From contig JABANP010000184.1 of the NCBI GenBank assembly GCA_013115135.1, positions 1 through 64,000 of the forward strand: DNA of 64,000 nt, given 5' to 3'. The position numbers and the translations under genes were made by a program. Positions within the stretch are counted from its first letter, which is position 1, and the number at the start of each line of letters is the position of its first letter. Source of the stretch: Perkinsus olseni. Taxonomy: Eukaryota; Perkinsozoa; Perkinsida; Perkinsidae. Of the stretch, positions 59,236 to 64,000 are shown piece after piece. Under the pieces are notes generated by a model. The model saw only the letters and a program-made list of their open reading frames with translations, made no database searches and was not told where the DNA came from.

Positions 59236-59930
59236 GGCCTATTCAAGTGCTTTTCGTTTCCGGGTTCCGAGTCCGAGGGAAATTTACCGGGAAACGAGTC
59301 CGAGGAGTACTTTTCCGAGACATCATCTATTCGAGTGCTCGGGCTAATTTTACGGGTATATTCTCCGATTTCTGACTACGGTTCAGAATTCCAACTGTTT
59401 AAGTGCCCCTCTACATAAATTTCCCGAGCTCGGAGAAAAAAAACTCTCACTTGGGAAATTCAAAGTTGCACGTTTCGTGGATACGCGCAGCACAGCTTTC
59501 AAGATGCGCTATGAGATGCGCCTTGAAGATGCGACAGTCATCTTGATCTTCAAGATGCGCTAAATGAGATTGTTACTGAACGGCAGACTGTGAGTATACT
59601 TGATTAGTTTTGCTACTGTAGTGTGATATGTGTGGTATGGACGTTCGGAAGGGGTGTAGTGTTCACTCGGAAAGGCTGGGGCTCGGAATCAGTACCCGTT
59701 TCTTGTCGGAAAATTTGTCCTCGGAAACTGATCCCGTGAGCCCCACTCGAATAGACCTCGGATTTCCGGCTCGTAAGAGCGCAACTCGGATTCGGAAAAG
59801 TTCCGCCGAGCGCTCGGGCCGAGCACTCAACTCGCGAATTCACTTGAATGCATCATTCTATTCCGAGTTCGGAAGGGATGCCCTTCCGACTACTCAGACT
59901 CGGTAAAAGGGGTACTTGAATAGGCCCCTG
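59236..59930. mobile_element. about 0.7-kb element with terminal inverted repeats
   Basis: The left end GGGGCCTATTCAAGTGC is mirrored by GTACTTGAATAGGCCCC at the right end, one mismatch in 17. The interior is rich in TCCGAG/CTCGGA repeats and has no convincing transposase. It resembles a non-autonomous DNA element. A target duplication could not be recognised. Confidence 0.65.
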
Positions 59931-60293
59931 CTCTCAGGTTTCGACCGAATTCTCCTGCGTCTTCCTCCATCCTCCCGGTCTTTCCCAGCTGCTGCCATAA
60001 GAGCGTCCGGCCTCGGTCCGAGCTGCTGGTTTTTTTATCTTTTCCGAAGTATCCAATAGTGAGCCTCGCGGAGGAAAATACACAAATGTTATGCCTATCC
60101 GGCACTACAATAGACCCCTGCGGTTACCGTGGCACGGTATAAAATGAGCAAACCAAGAAATTTCGAGGCCGTGCTCGTCACCGCGCCCCAACCTCTTCTC
60201 ATTCATTGAACTTGCTCGAAGATCGGACCTCCAGTGGAGGTCCTCCACTGAGGCAAGACTGAAGTATAAGGTGACCCACGCGCCACTCCTCTA

Positions 60294-60355
60294 CTTTGAT
60301 AGATCGATCAGCGGTGATTTAGACTCTAAATCACCGCTGATCGATCCATCAAAGT
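60294..60355. repeat. 62-bp hairpin with about 30-bp arms
   Basis: ACTTTGATAGATCGATCAGC followed by GGTGATTTAGA pairs with TCTAAATCACCGCTGATCGA and TCCATCAAAGT around a loop of a few bases; one mismatch in the arm. It could be a terminator-like structure, a small inverted-repeat element or a pri-RNA hairpin. Confidence 0.9.
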
Positions 60356-60899
60356 GATCAACTCTAAATTTTCGAGATCGATATTGAGTGGCGAAGTCCG
60401 GTTCGGTCAATTAGACCTCACGAACGCGCATGATTTCCTACCCCAACCGTGCGTAGTGTAAAGTGGCAAGATCACTGGATCGTGAGTCACGATTCGTGAC
60501 GCGCTGGTCCGTTGAGCTAGTTCTTCCTAGCTATACTTGAGATTTAGTTTTATAATTGGATTCGTAGTATCCTGGTTTCGTCGTGCCTATCAGTCATGGT
60601 AATGAGTAATTATGTTGGCGAGCGTGCTGACTCGGTTCTCCACCCGATCGTTCATCCGGTCGTTCTTAATAGAAACTTTTTATTGGCCGCATATCGGACC
60701 GTCCAATTTGGGCGTGCCATCCTCAACTGTCTCCGAAGGGGAGTCCGACGGCCACGGATTAGATTGGCAGGTGAGTCTAGTTGACAAGTTCCGGGCGGGA
60801 AGCTGCGATCGAGCCGCTTTTTGCGTGACTGTTAGCCTGAACGGCGTTATGAAGTGGGCATAGCAAGGGCGTTGACAACGGGGACGCTATAGCGCGCCG
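60356..60899. other. region with no supported gene
   Basis: About 540 bases. Short ORFs at 60596-60863 are without recognisable features. The sequence near 60470-60530 has a B-box-poor, tRNA-like 5' half on the minus strand (ACTAGCTCAACGGACCAGCG) but no cloverleaf. Confidence 0.3.
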
Positions 60900-61029
60900 A
60901 TGGCCGTAAAGCTCTGTCGCAACGCGATAGCGTCAGGGCCCTGCGTACGGACGTACCCTGCATCACCGGGTGGGCACGATACCCTCGATTTCTCTCAGCG
61001 GATGCTATCCCACATCAGTCCAGGTGTTC

Positions 61030-61492
61030 CAGGCTGCCGGCTGCCGGCTAATTTGGTATTAGCAGTTAATGCCACTACCGTGACAACAGAGCGGGCTTGG
61101 TGCCCCAGGCTTGGAGACCGACCTGCATTCGAAGAGAGGTAAGAGATAATGAGCGATGCATGGTAAATCTTGTTCTTCCCGTGCAGTTCCTTTTTTCTGG
61201 AGTTTACTTTCGATACAGGCCTGACGGTGCCGAGAAGAAACTTGCTCCAACTCGCGTTTTCGACCCATTCAGAATGGTGAAGTTCTCGAGAGTTCGTCGT
61301 CAGGTGAATAAGCTTTACCGGGCTATCGATGAGATAGGAATTCCTGAGAGTTTAGTATTTGAAAAAGATAATCCTGTCATGAAAGAGTTGATTGAGGGAG
61401 TCTGTTCGGCTGTGATGATCTCTATCAAGGAGATATTTACCTTCGAAGAGATGTGCCGAGCATATACCTATTTGCTCGAGAAAGATCTATAA
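61030..61492 (+). pseudogene. family C protein copy 3 (5'-truncated)
   Basis: Homology to copies 1 and 2 begins abruptly near 61050 (LAVNATTVTTERAWCPRLGD). The 48-nt intron 61139-61186 is conserved, and the last exon reads TRVFDPFRMVKFSRVRRQVN, PVMKELIEGVCSAVMISIKE and IFTFEEMCRAYTYLLEKDL. The start of the last exon is one base shorter than in the other copies, so a phase-2 join puts the rest out of frame. Upstream sequence is unrelated. It is most likely a truncated, frameshifted copy. Confidence 0.65.
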
Positions 61493-64000
61493 CACGAAGA
61501 TCAATATCCCCTCTAAGATATTCTGAACGGCCTCGCATAAGTCGATGTGAACCAATATTCATTCTGCTCGTATACGGGCTGTATTGTCATTTATCAGTTA
61601 GTGCTCTCACTCTTTCTACTTTGGTGCCTTCGGATCTGATGCGACAAGAAACGCATGGTGATGTTCATGATGATGTATTTGTTGTATGTCGCTTTTGAGG
61701 GGCTTTGTGTTGCATTCAGTCTCAAGAGAGAGGGTGCTGGATACCTAATCCCGAAACACTGTTTCCGAACCTGTCGTTGGTGGAGGTAGGCAAACTGATA
61801 AAGTAGAGGATGCCTCTGCAGCACCATTTCCAGCTTTTAGATTCCTCGCACTGTCTCTCGCTAGAGCAATCCGAGATCACTCTCATTGCTTTCCGGACCG
61901 CTATCATCTGCTGCATGGGCATGTGCAGCTGCAAGCTTCACCTACCAAGAGGGGCCGAGTTCTTCCGTCGAACTTGCCGGCCTCTCGCGGAAACAGGATT
62001 AGAAGCTGACGGTTTCGAGCAGGTCTTGTTCAGCAGGAAATTTGCTTTTACACTCCTATCCTATCCACATGATGTCTACGCACTAGACGCCGCCCCGGGG
62101 GCCTCTGCGAAGTCAGTGGGCGCACAAAGGTTTCTGCACAATTGGCTTTGTTGAAGTTCGGTATTCCTTCCTTATCTCTCATTGAGGGAACGCCGCACTG
62201 AAGGACTTATAGAGAGACTTAACTCATCAATATCATCAACAGTGAACCCACTTGTCGCTAGGCTGAGATATGCGCTGCGACACGGGGCAGGAGCGATTCG
62301 CTACTGCCTCGCTCGCTACTCGGGATTCCCGACCCCCCCCCCCGGGCCCATTTGCTGATGTCTCAACAACGCGCTAAAGTGATGATACCCTCGAGCAGCT
62401 CGAGTCGAGTCCCGTACAGGTGGCCTTATTCGGCAAATAGGCTTCTATATAGTACAGTAAGTTACCCAATTTCTGTGGTTCCCGCAACTTAGTATGTATA
62501 TTTCAGTTGCCCCAATTGTGTTCTGCGTGTAAGTAAGTTTTGGAATGAATTGTAATCTGTGCACTTGCACACGGCCTCACTTGCACAGCAGCAGCCGGCG
62601 AAGACCGCAGCGGCTGGCGACGGAAGTGGAAGATGCTGAGTGCCGGAAGTGCATCGTTGTTGCTGTCCCAATCCCCCGTAGCGCACTATGTGTCTCTCTC
62701 GGGTGAAGGAAGCCCTTAGCTAAGCTTAAGCTGTAAAGATAGTCTACATCCATTAGTTATAATCAGGCCTTCTAAGGCATCCCCCTGATATCACATCCAA
62801 TGTGGTGTTAACTCAATCGACAAATCACTAGCACTTTGGAGAATCTCTATGTATTCAATCGATTCGATAGCGCTATGAGAAGATGACGAGAAAGAGGGCA
62901 ATACCGACTCCTGTACGACGCACGGTGCACCAAAAACCAAAATGCCCCAAGAAAAAAACCGATTGTAGATATCTATGTGTAGGACTCACATACGAATTTT
63001 CAGGGCCATATTCGCATGCTGTGGCTCACACTATTCGTCGACAGTTTAACCTGTGATTTTGATACTTCAGTGGTATTTGCACAGGGCAGACGGTTTAAAT
63101 TGACCTCGTGGCCCCTATAATGGCTCAAATCTAATGATCAAAAACAGGACTATCTGGAAGGGAGCAAGGGCTCTCTAATGGCGGTGTTCGCCCTCGCTCA
63201 TTGATCTTGAGTAGCTTCTGCTGGGGTCATTTTCGTCATTTCGGCTTCCAAAACCGAACCTCTGAGTCTGAAATCGGAGGTGAATTTTGGTGCACCGTGC
63301 GACGCGTGACAAAATAATAAGGAGTCGTGCCATCATCACACCATCTCGCTCAGAAACTGTACTTCGCGTAATGTCGGTGAAGCTGCATTTAACGATAATT
63401 AGTTGGAATAGACCTGTGATGTTGGCTACGCAATAAGTTGTCTTCACTCTCTATCTTCCTGTACCTAACAGAAATGTCCATTCCCTCTCTTCCCGTTTAC
63501 CTTGTCCTGCTCGGTCAACCCTCATTGGTTGTTGCCATTTGGCGTACAACAACAGTTCTAGAGGCGAGTCTATCACAAAACATCAGAGTCGTATACCCAT
63601 CTCAGCTTAGGGCCCCCCTTCTATGTCGAGCTCCCGTCCTCAGTGAGGACTCCTCACTATAGTCAGAGGGCGTTTTTGAAGCCGTACACCGTATAGCTAA
63701 TGTGCCTTAACCCCTTCGTGGCTTAACTTTTCGAAGTGGATCCTACTAAGTGGGGGTTCCTCTCGGGTTCAGTTTTAGTTGAGTTATAGTTGGGGTCCCC
63801 AACTATGAGTTAAACCCTAACTGCAAGTCGGACTGCGGTCTGACTGACGATTCAGAAATTTATTGACAGTTTCAGATTATTCCGACTGCTCTCAATGTGC
63901 AAGCCGGCCGGTCTTGGCCCATTGAATATGAAGGTGGTTAGGGTAGTTATGATAAGGGGCCGCACACGTTGGAACCGGTCAGCGCGAGCTTCGCTGAGCG
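61493..64000. other. decayed duplicate flank and gene-poor end of window
   Basis: 61590-62000 repeats the 3' flank of the other units. A run of C (about 62333-62343) and a partial copy of the 58493 leader region near 62470-62570 follow. 63770-63820 holds an inverted repeat GAGTTATAGTTGGGG/CCCCAACTATGAGTT. An ORF at 63438-63662 has a hydrophobic start (SLPVYLVLLGQPSLVVAIW) but no other support. No gene is called. Confidence 0.4.

Noticed and set aside
60450..60540. tRNA gene on the minus strand
   Set aside because: A D-arm-like piece is present but anticodon and T-arms do not fold into a cloverleaf.
62330..62345. Homopolymer C run as a regulatory element
   Set aside because: A simple run of C next to GGGCCC has no further support and may be a sequencing artefact.

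Overview
The window looks like nuclear DNA of a protist, most likely an alveolate of the perkinsid/dinoflagellate lineage (Perkinsus-like). Reasons: very intron-rich genes with mostly 40-65 nt GT-AG introns, no bacterial operon features, two LTR retrotransposons, tandem families of secreted proteins, and on the minus strand at 33492-33510 a 19-nt match to the dinoflagellate/Perkinsus spliced leader. The lineage assignment is inference; the gene structures below were read directly by joining exons and checking phase.

Layout. 1-3.4 kb: four tandem genes in alternating order A-B-A-B for small secreted, Cys-rich, Thr/Pro-rich, probably GPI-anchored proteins; the first A copy is broken by one missing base. 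3.67-5.58 kb: a ten-exon gene for a 502-residue Asp-box/kelch-type beta-propeller, resolved completely. 6.5-33.1 kb: a block of conserved housekeeping genes, all on the minus strand: MmgE/PrpD-type 2-methylcitrate dehydratase, dCMP deaminase (six exons resolved), a PCIF1-like NPPY methyltransferase, replication factor C subunit 3, a RagC/Gtr2-type GTPase, an Hsp40 (DnaJ type II) and a multi-C2H2 zinc-finger protein, with some uncharacterised exons between them. 33.4-40.2 kb: a Gag-Pol LTR retrotransposon (minus) with identical 107-bp LTRs. 40.6-43.7 kb: a mitochondrial carrier (plus). 44.7-62 kb: a segmentally duplicated array of secreted-protein genes; the first copy of one gene is split by a 6.03-kb BEL/Pao-like retrotransposon (45,996-52,027) with 237-bp LTRs and an agag target duplication. 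58-64 kb: MITE-like and palindromic sequences and decayed copies.

The most interesting signal is in the introns. Unrelated genes share a few short intron sequences. One family, 46-64 nt long, consists largely of a tRNA 3'-half-like sequence (anticodon-arm end, variable loop, T-arm with the pol III B-box GGTTCGANTCC) and occurs in either orientation; a complete tRNA-Thr(CGT) sits in a 133-nt intron and a degenerate tRNA-Val-like sequence in a 111-nt intron of the same gene. Other families carry TTTCGTGGCGCGCG, CTTCGCTGTGCGCA or GTATCTTAGGTTGAAG. Together they look like several introner families, at least one of them tRNA-derived. A second novelty is an RRM RNA-binding domain in the Gag part of the BEL-like element, where a zinc knuckle would normally be expected.
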